The translations under genes were made by a program, and so were the position numbers. From contig AP019755.1 of NCBI GenBank assembly GCA_006742785.1, positions 868,001 to 932,000 on the forward strand: a DNA stretch of 64,000 nt. The letters are read 5' to 3'. The notes below the pieces were generated by a model that did not search any database, was not told the DNA's origin, and saw nothing but the letters and a program-made list of their open reading frames with translations. Shown here piece after piece: positions 8,974 to 19,200 of this stretch (positions are counted from its first letter, which is position 1; each line of letters begins with the position of its first letter). The DNA comes from Nitrosomonas stercoris. GTDB lineage: Bacteria > Pseudomonadota > Gammaproteobacteria > Burkholderiales > Nitrosomonadaceae.

Positions 8974-11322
8974 CTATTCAGCATGAGCTGGTTTTGCTGC
9001 GGGTACCACGGCATCAATCACTGCCGCAGGAGTGGTGGTTGTTACGACTTCATCCACTTCATTTTCCGGAACTAATTCAGTTTCTGGCTCAACTGTTTCC
9101 ATTTCTTCTGCTCCTTCTTTTTCTGCTTCGTCAGCTGTGGATCGCTCTCCCTCAATAAGGTTGGTCACACGATCGCGCAGCTGATCTACAGTGTTCTCAT
9201 TGATATAGCCGGTTCGCCATAGATAAGCCAGCCCGCCTAATAGTAACAAAATAAACAGGTAGGATTTCCAGGGCGTTTTTTTCTCAGCGTAAGGATCGCT
9301 GAGTGAGCGTTGCGCACCGGGTGGCAAGGCAGCTATCTGAGTCAATGAGGTACCAAACGGAATGTTGATGATGGCACGTGTATTAATTGCCCAACCATTG
9401 GCATCCAGCAAAGGTGCCAGACTACGTTTTCTCAATTTAAGATAGGCCAGCAATACTGATGGTCCAGAGATAATCAGGATTAATCCCAATATCGCCAATG
9501 GCATTTGCCACCACACTAAACTGAGGAAGCCTGTGACTACGGAGGCGATCGCGGTGCCGATTGCACCAATCGCCAGGCCAATGGCTGCAAAAATACCAGC
9601 AAATTTACCGACATCAAATGGTGCTGGTGGTGCTTTGCTTTCCGCTGCTTGCGCTGTATCTGCAATACTGGCTGCAGCTCGATCCTGGACTGCTTGTTCA
9701 CGTGCGCTGGTAAATTTCTCGATCTGTTCGCCAATCATCTTGCCAATACGTTTGTACGGATACCAGAATGCCTGTCGTACACTGATTGGATGTTCTACAA
9801 TTTTGGTGATGGTTGCTTCCCAATCTTGTCCCTGGCGATCGTAAAAAATACCGTTACGTCCCACCATCAGGTTATCCGCATCGCCGTTGGTAAAAGCTGC
9901 CACGATGTTCATTTGTTGCGTATCATCATCTCGTCGCGTACAGGCACAATAAGCCAGATAAGTACCGCTTAGTGTGGCCATAGTGCTGTGTTGTGCCACG
10001 TCATCAATATGCAAACAAAAATCACAACTGCGCCCATCCAGATACAAAGTACCTGCTTGAAAAACTGCTTTAGTGCGCCCAGTATAAAAATCCCGGAAGG
10101 ACACAAAGTTATTCAGCAGCCGAAATAAATGATGATGGTAGCGAATCAACTTTTCTACAGATTCAATGGCATCGGATGCACTGGCTAGAGATTTGTCCTT
10201 TTGAATCAGCGCCAGAATTTTATCCTGATAGCCACCTGACAAAATGCTGCGCACACGCTGAATACCTAAACCTTCTACCGTTGCGCCTTGTTTGTTATCC
10301 AACCAAACTTGGTGTGCCGCAAACTTCTGGCATAAATTTTCCCATTCCTCACTGGTCAAGCGATCACGTACACCTATCAATGGGGTTACTACCTGATCTT
10401 TAAATGTGGTTATCGCTTGCAGCCAAGCTGGATTAATACCTTCTGCTAAGGATAAAGGTTGTCCAGCCGCGATTCTGGCCAATGGCAAATCAATCAATTG
10501 TTCAGAAACAGCAGATAGGTTCTGGCCTGCTAATGCTTCATAGCTTGCCAAAGCAGGATTTAAAGCACCACTGGCGTGCGAATCAAATTTCGCTAAGCTG
10601 CAACGTGTGAAATAATCATCGACCTTGGTTTTGATGTTATCAAAAGCAGTTTTGGCTGCTTCAGTTGCCTCGCCTAATATCAGTATATTATTTGCATCCT
10701 GTTCGGCTTGCTGCCACCACTCGGAATAGGCATGTGCTTCATCAAAAAAATGATTGGTATTTTCTTCTGCAACACCTTGCGAACCGGAGCGATCCAGCTC
10801 AGATCCTGCACAAGTCATAATTTCTTCTATGACAGTTTGCGTTTCTGTATCCGCTGCAGCAGTGGGTGGCACAATACCATCGCCATTGAATTTTGTGCTG
10901 GCAAAGATTTTGGTTAGATCAGCCGTATCTTCTATGCTGATTGCTTCTACGCCACCCTTGCCCAAGTTATGCAAAATCTGTTTGGCCGATGCCAACAAAG
11001 CAGCCCCTTCCTTACTACTATCATCAATGGCTTGCAGCGGTAATTGAGGCAATTCTTCAAGCAAACTGGCCGGATCTTTTAGCATGGCTATCGCCCAATT
11101 TACTGCTGCGATAATTTCTGTTACCCGGATGTGGCCATCTTGATCAATATCAAGAAATTCCAGCGTTTTCCGGTCAAACTCCAGATTGTTCACCGGGCAG
11201 CTCAGCGCCGCCCACAGCTTGGGATCGAGTTCTGCTAGTGCCCGAATATCTTCTCCCGTTTCCAGGCGCACCTGATCAAATCCGCCCGAGCGAAAAAAAT
11301 GCCATTTGTGCGATGTATTCAT
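8974..11322 (-). CDS. Large EF-hand membrane protein of unknown function
   Basis: 782 aa. A canonical calcium-binding EF-hand loop stands at residues 58-69 (DIDQDGHIRVTE), with ligands at positions 1, 3, 5 and 12. A weaker NGDG sequence lies near residue 150. The middle is a long, mostly helical soluble region. The C-terminal third holds hydrophobic stretches at about 580-640 and another near 690 (YLFILLLLGGLAYLW), so the protein is probably an inner-membrane protein with a large domain on one side. The tail is acidic and rich in Glu and Val. I do not recognise a named family. It lies just downstream of speE on the same strand, with about 180 bases between, so a separate promoter is possible. 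Confidence 0.75.
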   Translation of the reverse strand: MNTSHKWHFFRSGGFDQVRLETGEDIRALAELDPKLWAALSCPVNNLEFDRKTLEFLDIDQDGHIRVTEIIAAVNWAIAMLKDPASLLEELPQLPLQAIDDSSKEGAALLASAKQILHNLGKGGVEAISIEDTADLTKIFASTKFNGDGIVPPTAAADTETQTVIEEIMTCAGSELDRSGSQGVAEENTNHFFDEAHAYSEWWQQAEQDANNILILGEATEAAKTAFDNIKTKVDDYFTRCSLAKFDSHASGALNPALASYEALAGQNLSAVSEQLIDLPLARIAAGQPLSLAEGINPAWLQAITTFKDQVVTPLIGVRDRLTSEEWENLCQKFAAHQVWLDNKQGATVEGLGIQRVRSILSGGYQDKILALIQKDKSLASASDAIESVEKLIRYHHHLFRLLNNFVSFRDFYTGRTKAVFQAGTLYLDGRSCDFCLHIDDVAQHSTMATLSGTYLAYCACTRRDDDTQQMNIVAAFTNGDADNLMVGRNGIFYDRQGQDWEATITKIVEHPISVRQAFWYPYKRIGKMIGEQIEKFTSAREQAVQDRAAASIADTAQAAESKAPPAPFDVGKFAGIFAAIGLAIGAIGTAIASVVTGFLSLVWWQMPLAILGLILIISGPSVLLAYLKLRKRSLAPLLDANGWAINTRAIINIPFGTSLTQIAALPPGAQRSLSDPYAEKKTPWKSYLFILLLLGGLAYLWRTGYINENTVDQLRDRVTNLIEGERSTADEAEKEGAEEMETVEPETELVPENEVDEVVTTTTPAAVIDAVVPAAKPAHAE

Positions 11323-11504
11323 AATGTTCTCTTTATTGTTTAAATGATCGATCGACGTGATGACAGCTCCTGTCTACGTTGATTGCAGCTATATCATAAT
11401 GAGAACAAGTAATCAAAGAAATTGCCTGAGATGCGCACGTGATAAAACACATACTTTCAGATCAAACGGAAACAGTACAAGCAATACGCTATTGCTTATT
11501 GATA

Positions 11505-12467
11505 TTAATCGCTGGTCGGGATAACAACGACACCCGGCAAGGATTCCGGACTGTGAATACCTTCCAGCGTTTCGCCTCGGTGAATGGGTTTGACTGGTTG
11601 CTGCAAGATCTCGAGTACAAAATTAGGTTGAGCCAGCAAGGCATGGTGCGTTGCGCCATTATAAAGCTGCAAATCGTGCAACCCTTGTTCGTTCAGACGC
11701 GCATCAACTTCAACAACACTTAAAGTAGCAGGGTCAACGGTGTCAGAAGCCATTGCCATGCACCACAACGTTCCATAAAGCGGCACATACTGCAAATACG
11801 GACGAACAATGGCAAATACCGCGCGCAATGAAGCAGCAATTCTCGCCATGGGTACTTGCAAATGAATAGGGGAGCCGATATGCAACGAGATAACTCCACC
11901 GGGATTCAACAGTTTTTTACAGGCACGATAAAACTCAACGGTATAGAGATCTGTTGCTGGCCCGAATGGATCGGTCAAATCAAGAATAATCTGATCAAAG
12001 CGCTCTGTGCCTTTTTCAATAAATGGCAGTGCATCCCCCAAGCGTAATTCAAGGCGAGGATCATCAAATGCATTACGATGAATGGTAGGCAACCACTCCC
12101 GAGCTAATCGAATCACTTCTTCATCCAGCTCTGCCAATACCAGATGTTCCAGTTCTGAATATTTAAGCAATTCTTCCGCTGCGCCGCCATCGCCACCGCC
12201 TACAATCAAAGCACGGCGTGGCCCACCATGGCTAATCGCAGGCAAATGCACCATGGGCTCATGATAAAAAAATTCATCACGTTCTGAAGTCATGAAGCAG
12301 CTATCGATACGCATAATGCGACCAAACAACTGATTTTCAATAATTTCTATTTTTTGCCAGGCTGAATTAACTTCTACCAGGCGCTGATGTTCACGCAGAT
12401 AAAAACCAAAGTTTGAACCCAGCTGTTCTGCCAGATAGCGTCTCTTGGTGTGATCAATCGTTTCCAT
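11505..12467 (-). CDS. speE: Polyamine aminopropyltransferase (spermidine synthase)
   Basis: 320 aa. Transfers the aminopropyl group from decarboxylated S-adenosylmethionine to putrescine. The N-terminal beta region is followed by a Rossmann methyltransferase-like fold with the signature RALIVGGGDGGAAEELLKY, the acidic LAELDEEVI and the DLTDPFGPA loop carrying the catalytic aspartate region. The start codon overlaps the stop of speD by one base (TAATG), so the two are translationally coupled and supply substrate and enzyme together. The length is slightly above the usual 280-310 aa. Confidence 0.95.
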   Translation of the reverse strand: METIDHTKRRYLAEQLGSNFGFYLREHQRLVEVNSAWQKIEIIENQLFGRIMRIDSCFMTSERDEFFYHEPMVHLPAISHGGPRRALIVGGGDGGAAEELLKYSELEHLVLAELDEEVIRLAREWLPTIHRNAFDDPRLELRLGDALPFIEKGTERFDQIILDLTDPFGPATDLYTVEFYRACKKLLNPGGVISLHIGSPIHLQVPMARIAASLRAVFAIVRPYLQYVPLYGTLWCMAMASDTVDPATLSVVEVDARLNEQGLHDLQLYNGATHHALLAQPNFVLEILQQPVKPIHRGETLEGIHSPESLPGVVVIPTSD

Positions 12468-12874
12468 TATGCACGTTCTACTCGATGCAAATGAGGATCT
12501 TTCGGATTGAAAGCAGTCAAAATGCTATCAAATAACTGCTGCGCCTTGGAACGATTATCCGAGGAATAATTGCAAACATATACATCCAACGTCACATAGC
12601 CAGATTCCGGCCAAGTATGAACAGACAAATGCGATTCTGCCAATACCACCACACCGGTTACGCCACCCCCTTCACCAAAACCGTGAAAAAGACTACCAAC
12701 GGTGGTCAAGCCAGATTCCGCCACGCATTGCTTGCAAAATGCCTCCAGGAATTTTGCATCCAGCATGAAACGTTCATCACATGAACAAGCATATAAATCA
12801 CCAATCAAATGTAAACCCGTTGCACCGCGTGCAACAGACGGCGGCATAGAAGTCACGGTAATCATAGTATTCAT
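12467..12874 (-). CDS. speD: S-adenosylmethionine decarboxylase proenzyme
   Basis: 135 aa, the short bacterial/archaeal class. It self-cleaves to make a pyruvoyl cofactor; the cleavage site is Glu80-Ser81 in AESHLSVHTWPE, with the conserved histidine and cysteine (Cys101 area) nearby. It provides decarboxylated AdoMet for speE, which follows with a one-base overlap. An alternative start at the fourth codon is possible. Confidence 0.95.
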   Translation of the reverse strand: MNTMITVTSMPPSVARGATGLHLIGDLYACSCDERFMLDAKFLEAFCKQCVAESGLTTVGSLFHGFGEGGGVTGVVVLAESHLSVHTWPESGYVTLDVYVCNYSSDNRSKAQQLFDSILTAFNPKDPHLHRVERA

Positions 12875-13495
12875 CGCTACAACCCCTTTCTTTTACATAA
12901 TCAGTAAATAAAGGAATCTCTGAGAAACGATCTGCGTTGTCATTTCTTAAAGATTCCTTAACTAATCTGCTGCAAAATAACGTTTGTTATCTGTTCACAT
13001 ATACGTGGCTTTCATAAATATGAATGCAGTAAGAGCATGTGTTTTCAATTAAGTTGCCGTGTTCTTTCGCATCGCACAATCTCATCAAATAGCAACACGC
13101 TGACTGCACTCTTGCCGAGCCAGGATTTTTTCAAGGCGGTGATTATAGCGCTCAAACAGATTGAGACAAGTATTGTTTAACCAAAGAATAGGTCAAATTA
13201 TTGATTGATGTTTGGAATCAATGGATTAGGGTGTAATTTTGTTTCTATGAAATACCAAAACAAGAATCTAGTCAGAGCTGAGATGAGCTACTCGCAAAAA
13301 GTAAAAATAAATTTCTGATGAAATAGGGCAACGAGGCCTGGCTGTAAGTCTCATTCTAGCTGTACTCATCAGAAACCAGGAAAAAATAAACCCTATCTAT
13401 CTTCCTACAGTCCCTCATCAAAATTTCACAAATAAAGTTCATAACTATATAACTTTATCAACGAGCAAATTATCTGTTTTCAAGTGGGTATTACT
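12875..13495. other. Intergenic between speD and the BREX operon; no gene seen
   Basis: About 620 AT-rich bases. The right part of this gap is the left boundary of the acquired BREX segment. An interrupted inverted repeat, TTTCTGATGA near 13312 and TCATCAGAAA near 13365, could fold downstream of brxA but lacks a clear T-run. I searched by eye for Tn7-like TnsB sites, tRNA ends and IS ends and saw none. The speD promoter must lie at the left side of this gap. Confidence 0.4.
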
Positions 13496-14257
13496 TTACA
13501 AAAATTGGACTCGTATTTTTAGCAACTCTTCGTCCAACCCATGGCGAACTACATCAATACGCTCACTACATCGAGATACAATATCACCAGTCATCACAGG
13601 GAGCTGGAATGGGAAGAATGCCGGGTTGTTCAGGAGCAGCCCCAATGCGCCCTTGGCCTCCGGGGTGGCCAAGAGTGCGGATTCGAACATCAAGATGGCC
13701 AGGTTTGGTTCGGCAATGCTCACCGGAGCGGTTTTCTCATAGCAGCCTTTGGCCTCGGAATCCTTCAGGGCTCCCCAGGCGACAAAGGAACGGATGACGA
13801 ACCGGGCATAGCGGCTGACGGTTTGCCTGTCGCCGTACTGTTCCTTCAGGCGGTTGATAATCTGCGTCTGGGTCACCTGATCCTGCAAGGCCAGCAAACG
13901 GCCGGTCTGGCGGGCCACATTGAACCAGAACGGATAAACCGCCGAGATCATCCCCCAGTGGACCGCCAGGGCCATGGACGGGTTTTCCCGCAGAAACGCC
14001 AGCGAGGCATCCCGGAATGGAATCAGCTCGGGGTCAGGAGAGACCCAGATCTTCATCAGGTTGTTGACGACAAAGGTCCGGGTCTGATCGCTTCGTTCGC
14101 CCTCTGAGCCGTTGCCTTTTCTGTCCGCGAGGAACTCATGTAGCTCCTGGCGGATGGTTTTGGCGTCGAGTCCTGCCAGCAGCAGATTGGCTGCCTTCTG
14201 TATCCACTCGAAACGGATCGCCTGCTTGATGCCAATGGCTTCATGTCTTTTGCCCAT
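13496..14257 (-). CDS. brxA: BREX protein BrxA (type 3 set)
   Basis: About 253 aa; the last gene of the BREX operon. BrxA (DUF1819 group) is a small helical DNA-binding protein needed for many BREX systems. The protein is helical and basic in part, without membrane segments. The ATG at 14257 overlaps the pglZ stop by one base (TGATG); a GTG one codon earlier (14260) is also possible. Its identification rests mainly on size and position behind pglZ, as expected for type 3 BREX, plus overall family resemblance. Confidence 0.8.
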   Translation of the reverse strand: MGKRHEAIGIKQAIRFEWIQKAANLLLAGLDAKTIRQELHEFLADRKGNGSEGERSDQTRTFVVNNLMKIWVSPDPELIPFRDASLAFLRENPSMALAVHWGMISAVYPFWFNVARQTGRLLALQDQVTQTQIINRLKEQYGDRQTVSRYARFVIRSFVAWGALKDSEAKGCYEKTAPVSIAEPNLAILMFESALLATPEAKGALGLLLNNPAFFPFQLPVMTGDIVSRCSERIDVVRHGLDEELLKIRVQFL

Positions 14258-16251
14258 CACCGTGTTCTCCTTTCAAACTTCACAAGGGGCACGATGACTT
14301 CTTCGATGGCTACACCGCCGTGACCTACGATGGCATCTCCCGGGTTCACGAATGCGTCGCGGCCACCGGCCACCAGGGGGAAATAATCTGCGGGTAACCC
14401 GACCGGCTGCCACTCGTGGGCAAACGGAAAGGCCCCAGCCACCTGAGCGCGGAGTTCCGGCGTGGGATAGACACGAACACGCTCGCCGCGAGTTTCGGCA
14501 ATCACCCCTTCAGATGGGCGGCCTTTACCGTCGCATTGGATGTTGCCGTGATCGGCCGTCAGCCAGACCTCATAGCCGTAATCCAGCAGTTGGCCGACCA
14601 TCGCGGAAAGAAATCCTGCATGGCACCACTGCTTGATCTGGTTGTGCATCCCGGCCGAACCGAGTTGCATGCCGTGCATGATTTTGTCCACTTTATCCAC
14701 GACCAGCCCCACCACCTTGGTCTTCCCGGGGTGGATTGCGGAGTCGAGGACGCTCGCAGCATCACCGTCGCCAAGACCGCGCTGGTAGGCGACATCGAGC
14801 CGGGACAGGCCATGGCCTTCCCAGAACTGCTTCCAGAGTTTCTCTTCGCTGTTGGTCGAGTTGATGGATGACGGGAAATAGAGCGGCGGCTTGCCCGAGA
14901 AGATCGACTGCCGCGATACCGAGGTCAGCGTCGGAATCCAGGCGAAGGTCGCGGATTCGCGCATGACAAGATTGGCATCTTGCTTTTGCAGAAGCTGGCG
15001 AATGGTCACCCACTGGTCCAAGGCCAGGCCGTCAACCACGATCAGCGCGGCGCGGCTGCCACCGGAGTCCTCGATATCCCGGGCCAGGCGGCGCGGCACA
15101 TGATGCAGCATGGCCGGATTGGTCGGCGGCAAGTTGATCAGACTGGAGTAGTGGTCCACCAGCCAACCGACGAAGGTCGTGTTTAGTGCATCGCCAATTT
15201 CTCTGAGCCGTGTCTGATACTCGGTGCTGTTGCCGCAATGAACCAGGGAAGAGAGTTCGGCCCATTTCAATGCAAAGGCGGTCCAGTCCGAGTAACGCGC
15301 TTCCGCAGTGGGCAGTTCCTTTTCGACAAGGTCAAACAGGCGGGAAATTCGAAGCGCGTCATTGTCCATGCCGGAGGTGGTGATGCCGCTGCGGACCCAG
15401 GACCCGGCATCCACTTCAATATCTGTGACCGCGACGGGGGTGAGTTTTCCCTCCAGGAACAGGTTGTCGATGTAGACCTTGATGTCCTGATGATCGAACG
15501 GTAGGCGGTCAGGGCCGGGATACTTGAGGCCGTATTCTGGTGAAACTTCCTGCACTTGATTGGCTCTAGCCAGCCGGGAAAGAAAGAGCGGCCAGCGTTC
15601 CTGCAAAAAGGCGAAGAAGGCCTCATCGTCCGGAACGATCTCGGAAAGTGGCCAGGCTTTGAATCCATCATTGCCTTTAAGAACCTGGATGAGCCGCTCG
15701 GCCAGCATCAACGGGATTTGGAGTTTACCGTAGTGCAGACGGAGCAAGGCGCGAAGCAGCTCCACCTCGTTGGCAATCAGCTCCGGCGCAATGCCGAACA
15801 CATGACGGAGAATGAAATCCTTGGTGGCGTTGTCGCCCATGCGATCCGGCGGTGACTTGCGCTGGGCCTCAAAAAGCGAATCCAGCAAGCTCCTGTCGAG
15901 CTTTTCAATGACCGGATAGCTCAGGTTGGGAAAGAGATCTCCCAAGTTGAATGAAAGCTTGCGGCCCGCCTGGAGTAGGTCGTAAGGCAAGGATTCCAGC
16001 TCCGCATCCTGCAAGCGGAGGACTACCACCAGATCGGTGTGCTCACCCCGGTCCCAGATCGAACGGTACTTTGACTCATAAGCGTATCTGAATTCGACCG
16101 GATCACTGAACTCGATCAGGTCGAACCCGCGCCCGCGAAGCTCCAATGCCAGCTTCTCCTCGGTCAGCAGACAATCCGGGTCCGCGACCAGGGTCAGCTT
16201 GCTGACGTTGGGCACAAAGTCGTTCAGGATGGCGTCTCGCCAACTACTCAT
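14257..16251 (-). CDS. pglZ: BREX phosphatase-like protein PglZ
   Basis: 664 aa. PglZ is the core BREX protein with an alkaline-phosphatase-fold domain. In the C-terminal half are the metal-site segments of that fold: AALIVVDGLALDQW (about residue 400), VWLTADHGNIQCDG (about 565) and GHGGVAIEEVIVPL near the end. The N-terminal half is the usual PglZ-specific helical region. The start overlaps the brxHII stop (ATGA) and the stop overlaps brxA, so the three genes are one translationally linked block. Confidence 0.92.
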   Translation of the reverse strand: MSSWRDAILNDFVPNVSKLTLVADPDCLLTEEKLALELRGRGFDLIEFSDPVEFRYAYESKYRSIWDRGEHTDLVVVLRLQDAELESLPYDLLQAGRKLSFNLGDLFPNLSYPVIEKLDRSLLDSLFEAQRKSPPDRMGDNATKDFILRHVFGIAPELIANEVELLRALLRLHYGKLQIPLMLAERLIQVLKGNDGFKAWPLSEIVPDDEAFFAFLQERWPLFLSRLARANQVQEVSPEYGLKYPGPDRLPFDHQDIKVYIDNLFLEGKLTPVAVTDIEVDAGSWVRSGITTSGMDNDALRISRLFDLVEKELPTAEARYSDWTAFALKWAELSSLVHCGNSTEYQTRLREIGDALNTTFVGWLVDHYSSLINLPPTNPAMLHHVPRRLARDIEDSGGSRAALIVVDGLALDQWVTIRQLLQKQDANLVMRESATFAWIPTLTSVSRQSIFSGKPPLYFPSSINSTNSEEKLWKQFWEGHGLSRLDVAYQRGLGDGDAASVLDSAIHPGKTKVVGLVVDKVDKIMHGMQLGSAGMHNQIKQWCHAGFLSAMVGQLLDYGYEVWLTADHGNIQCDGKGRPSEGVIAETRGERVRVYPTPELRAQVAGAFPFAHEWQPVGLPADYFPLVAGGRDAFVNPGDAIVGHGGVAIEEVIVPLVKFERRTR

Positions 16252-19145
16252 TGAGCGCCTCCCTTGATGATCCGCAGCATCAGCAGCGACCGGATTTCCG
16301 GAACGATCTGCCGCGCTGATTGCAGTTCATGTCGCCACTCAGCCTCCTCGGCATCACAGCGGGCAAGACGGTACTGGCGTACTTCAGGCAACCCCACTCG
16401 CTCAATAGCCTTCCGCCGAGAAGCGAAAGCAACCATGCCGCGTTCTTCTTCCCGGGTCACCGAAACTATGTGCGCCTGCTGCAGGGCGTCGAACAGCTCT
16501 TGTCCGGCCTGTTCGGCAGCTATCTGCAAGTTCTCATGGGCGGTGATGGATTCATTCTGGCCGAGGGTGGTCTGCATCTGTGCTTCCGCTGTCTGCAGCG
16601 CATCCCAGATATGTCGGGCCGTGGGCAGAAACAGTTTGCCTTCCTCGCTCAAGAACACGCTGACATAACCACGCCGAACCATGGGGATGCGCAGAAGTTG
16701 TGTCTTTTGGTGCATTCCGGCCTGAAGGCGGATTTCAAAGAGCCCCCAGAATCCGGAGATGCTGGCTGGCAATCCGCTTACGGTTACGCACGGCAAAGGC
16801 TGCCCAGCTGCGATTTGTGGCAGGTTCAGGGCCAGGCCGCGGACACGGCTGTTTTCAAGATTGAGCAGGGTTGCGTCGGTCAGACGATCCGCCTCCCGGG
16901 CGTTGAACACGGCCTTGCGATGTTCCTGGCCGTCCGGCCAATTCAGGTCCCACCAGGAACGTTTACGGCTGGCCGCACCGCCGTGCGAGTTGAGGTAGCC
17001 GACCGTCATCCGTTCCACCCAATGGGGCAGCGGATGGGAACGCAGACGCTCAGCCGCCTGCACATCCGGCTCTTCGGATATGCCGTAGATGGCGGAGGAC
17101 TCGCGCACCTGCTGAATCTCATCCCGAATCCTGGCCACCGTGTGATCGACGGAGGTTTCGATACCGTCAGGATTAAGAATGGCCGAGGCGAACACATCCT
17201 CGAACAGCTCACCGGCCTGGGCGGAGTCGAGTACGTCGCCGGTCTTGTCGATGCCGAACTCCTCCAAGATCACCGAGAGCTTCTGCTCCAGAACTTCGCG
17301 GACCCGGAACTCGACTGAATCCTCAAACACGAAATTGATTGCCCGCACCTTCTTGGGCTGCCCGATACGGTCCACACGGCCGATTCGCTGTTCCAGCCGC
17401 ATCGGGTTCCAGGGGATGTCGTAGTTGATGATGACATGGGCGAACTGCAGGTTCAGACCCTCACCGCCCGCGTCGGTGGAAACCAGCACGCGGTGCGATT
17501 TGCGGAAGGCATCCTGGGCTGCCCCACGTTCCTCCATGGCCATGGAGCCGTTCAGGGTGACCACCGAGATTCCTCGGGCTTCCAGAAACTCCTTCAGCAT
17601 CTGCTGGGTCGGCACGAACTCGGTGAAGATCAGCACCTTCAGATCCGGTTCGTTTTCCTCGGCTTGCAGCTTGTAGATCCACTCGATCAGAGCCTCGGCC
17701 TTGGCATCCGGACCCGCCTGCTCACAACGGACCGCCGCTTCGAGCAGGGTCTCAACATGGCTTCCTTCGCTCTGCAGAGCCGACACATGGGATTTCAGCA
17801 GCTCATCGAGCAGCTCCTGGCCGTCCATGTCATATAGCTCGGCCATTTCATCGTCTGGGCTTTCCGATTCCTCCGCGCCGTTTTCCAGTTCCGCCAGGCG
17901 CAGGCTGGCTTGTTGTTCGCCATCCTTAAGCGCCGCAAGCCGACGTTCCAGCGTGGTGCGGATCGCCCGGGTGCTGGAAACCACCAGGCGCTGCATCAGG
18001 ATCATCAGAAAGCCGATGTGGCGCTTCTTCTCGCGCAGGGCCTGGTTGTAGCCCTCGCGCACATAGTCGGTCACCGCCTCGTAGAGAAGCCGCTGCAGTT
18101 GGTGACGGCTCTCCCAGGCCACCGGGGCCATCTGCGTCCGCCGGGGTTTGAAGAGCGGCTTGCCGTCGGCATCGATGGCCTTGCGCTTCTCGGTACGGAT
18201 GACATACGGAGCCACCCGCTCACGGGAGACGCTGTCCATATCCGGAAAGGCATCGTCATCCAGCAGGTTCATCAGCCGATGGAAGGCATCGGTCTTCCCC
18301 TGGTGGGGTGTAGCCGAAAGGAGCAACACATAGGGCGCGGCTTCCGCCAGCCCCTTGCCGAGTTTGTAGCGGGCGACCTGGTCGGTACTGCCGCCCAGCC
18401 GATGCGCTTCGTCCACGATCACCAGATCCCAACCGGCGGTAATCAGATCCTCGAACCGGCTGCGGTTGTATTCGGCGACGCGCTCGGCGGTCCAGCCGCG
18501 CCGCTTGTCCATGGGTTTGACCGAATCCAGGGAGACGATGACCTGATCAAACATCGACCAGGCTGAGCTCCGGTGATCCGCCCCTGGAGCCAGGCGTTGC
18601 AATGTGCCGATGTCGTCGCCCAGCACGAGCTGGAACTGCTCGTTGAAGTGGGTCTGCATTTCCGCCACCCACTGGGTAGCGATTCCCTTCGGCGAGACGA
18701 CCAATGTCCGACGCACCAGTCCGCGCAGTTTGAGCTCGCGCATGACCAGACCTGCCTCGATGGTCTTGCCGAGACCCACCTCGTCGGCCAGCAGGTAGCG
18801 CACGCGGTCGCCGGAGATGGCCCGGGACAAGGCGTGGATCTGGTGCGGCAGCGGAATGACGTTGGACTCCATGGGAGCCAGCAATACATGGCCGTCGGTG
18901 GCACTGGTGGAGCCTTCCAGCACCTCGGCCACCTTGGCTGCGGCGGCCACATAGGCAATGCGTCCGGCCTCGATCTCCGGCCGCAGGTCGGCAGTCAGCG
19001 GCCGCAAAGCGGAGCGGGGCACGCGCACCACCGCGTCCTGGTTCGGCAACCAGACACGGCACACCGTCTGCCCCCACAAGGTCTGTTCTTCGATGACCTT
19101 GCAGGCGCTGTTATGAACGGTGCTGTATTGCCAAGAATGTGTCAT
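16248..19145 (-). CDS. brxHII: BREX SNF2-type helicase BrxHII
   Basis: 965 aa superfamily 2 helicase of the SNF2/RapA-like type. Motif I is DEVGLGKTIEAGL near residue 120, motif II is VIVDEAHRLGG near 245, and the C-terminal lobe has STDAGGEGLNLQFA and NPMRLEQRIGRVDRIGQ. This helicase between pglX and pglZ is diagnostic of type 3 BREX. GC content is high here compared with the flanking chromosome. A 55-base gap separates it from the dprA-like gene upstream, the only sizeable gap in the operon apart from the promoter, which hints that the upstream pair was inserted. Confidence 0.9.
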   Translation of the reverse strand: MTHSWQYSTVHNSACKVIEEQTLWGQTVCRVWLPNQDAVVRVPRSALRPLTADLRPEIEAGRIAYVAAAAKVAEVLEGSTSATDGHVLLAPMESNVIPLPHQIHALSRAISGDRVRYLLADEVGLGKTIEAGLVMRELKLRGLVRRTLVVSPKGIATQWVAEMQTHFNEQFQLVLGDDIGTLQRLAPGADHRSSAWSMFDQVIVSLDSVKPMDKRRGWTAERVAEYNRSRFEDLITAGWDLVIVDEAHRLGGSTDQVARYKLGKGLAEAAPYVLLLSATPHQGKTDAFHRLMNLLDDDAFPDMDSVSRERVAPYVIRTEKRKAIDADGKPLFKPRRTQMAPVAWESRHQLQRLLYEAVTDYVREGYNQALREKKRHIGFLMILMQRLVVSSTRAIRTTLERRLAALKDGEQQASLRLAELENGAEESESPDDEMAELYDMDGQELLDELLKSHVSALQSEGSHVETLLEAAVRCEQAGPDAKAEALIEWIYKLQAEENEPDLKVLIFTEFVPTQQMLKEFLEARGISVVTLNGSMAMEERGAAQDAFRKSHRVLVSTDAGGEGLNLQFAHVIINYDIPWNPMRLEQRIGRVDRIGQPKKVRAINFVFEDSVEFRVREVLEQKLSVILEEFGIDKTGDVLDSAQAGELFEDVFASAILNPDGIETSVDHTVARIRDEIQQVRESSAIYGISEEPDVQAAERLRSHPLPHWVERMTVGYLNSHGGAASRKRSWWDLNWPDGQEHRKAVFNAREADRLTDATLLNLENSRVRGLALNLPQIAAGQPLPCVTVSGLPASISGFWGLFEIRLQAGMHQKTQLLRIPMVRRGYVSVFLSEEGKLFLPTARHIWDALQTAEAQMQTTLGQNESITAHENLQIAAEQAGQELFDALQQAHIVSVTREEERGMVAFASRRKAIERVGLPEVRQYRLARCDAEEAEWRHELQSARQIVPEIRSLLMLRIIKGGAQ

Positions 19146-19200
19146 CTCTGAATAACGATTCCCTTACCACAGATGCGGTTTGTTTAGATGTGTGACCTGA

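Noticed and set aside
12875..13495. Tn7-like ends at the left boundary of the BREX region
   Set aside because: No TGTNGNC terminus and no GACAAAATAG-type sites were seen.
16320..17318. 332-aa plus-strand ORF
   Set aside because: Shadow of the GC-rich brxHII gene; no domain and no ribosome binding site.
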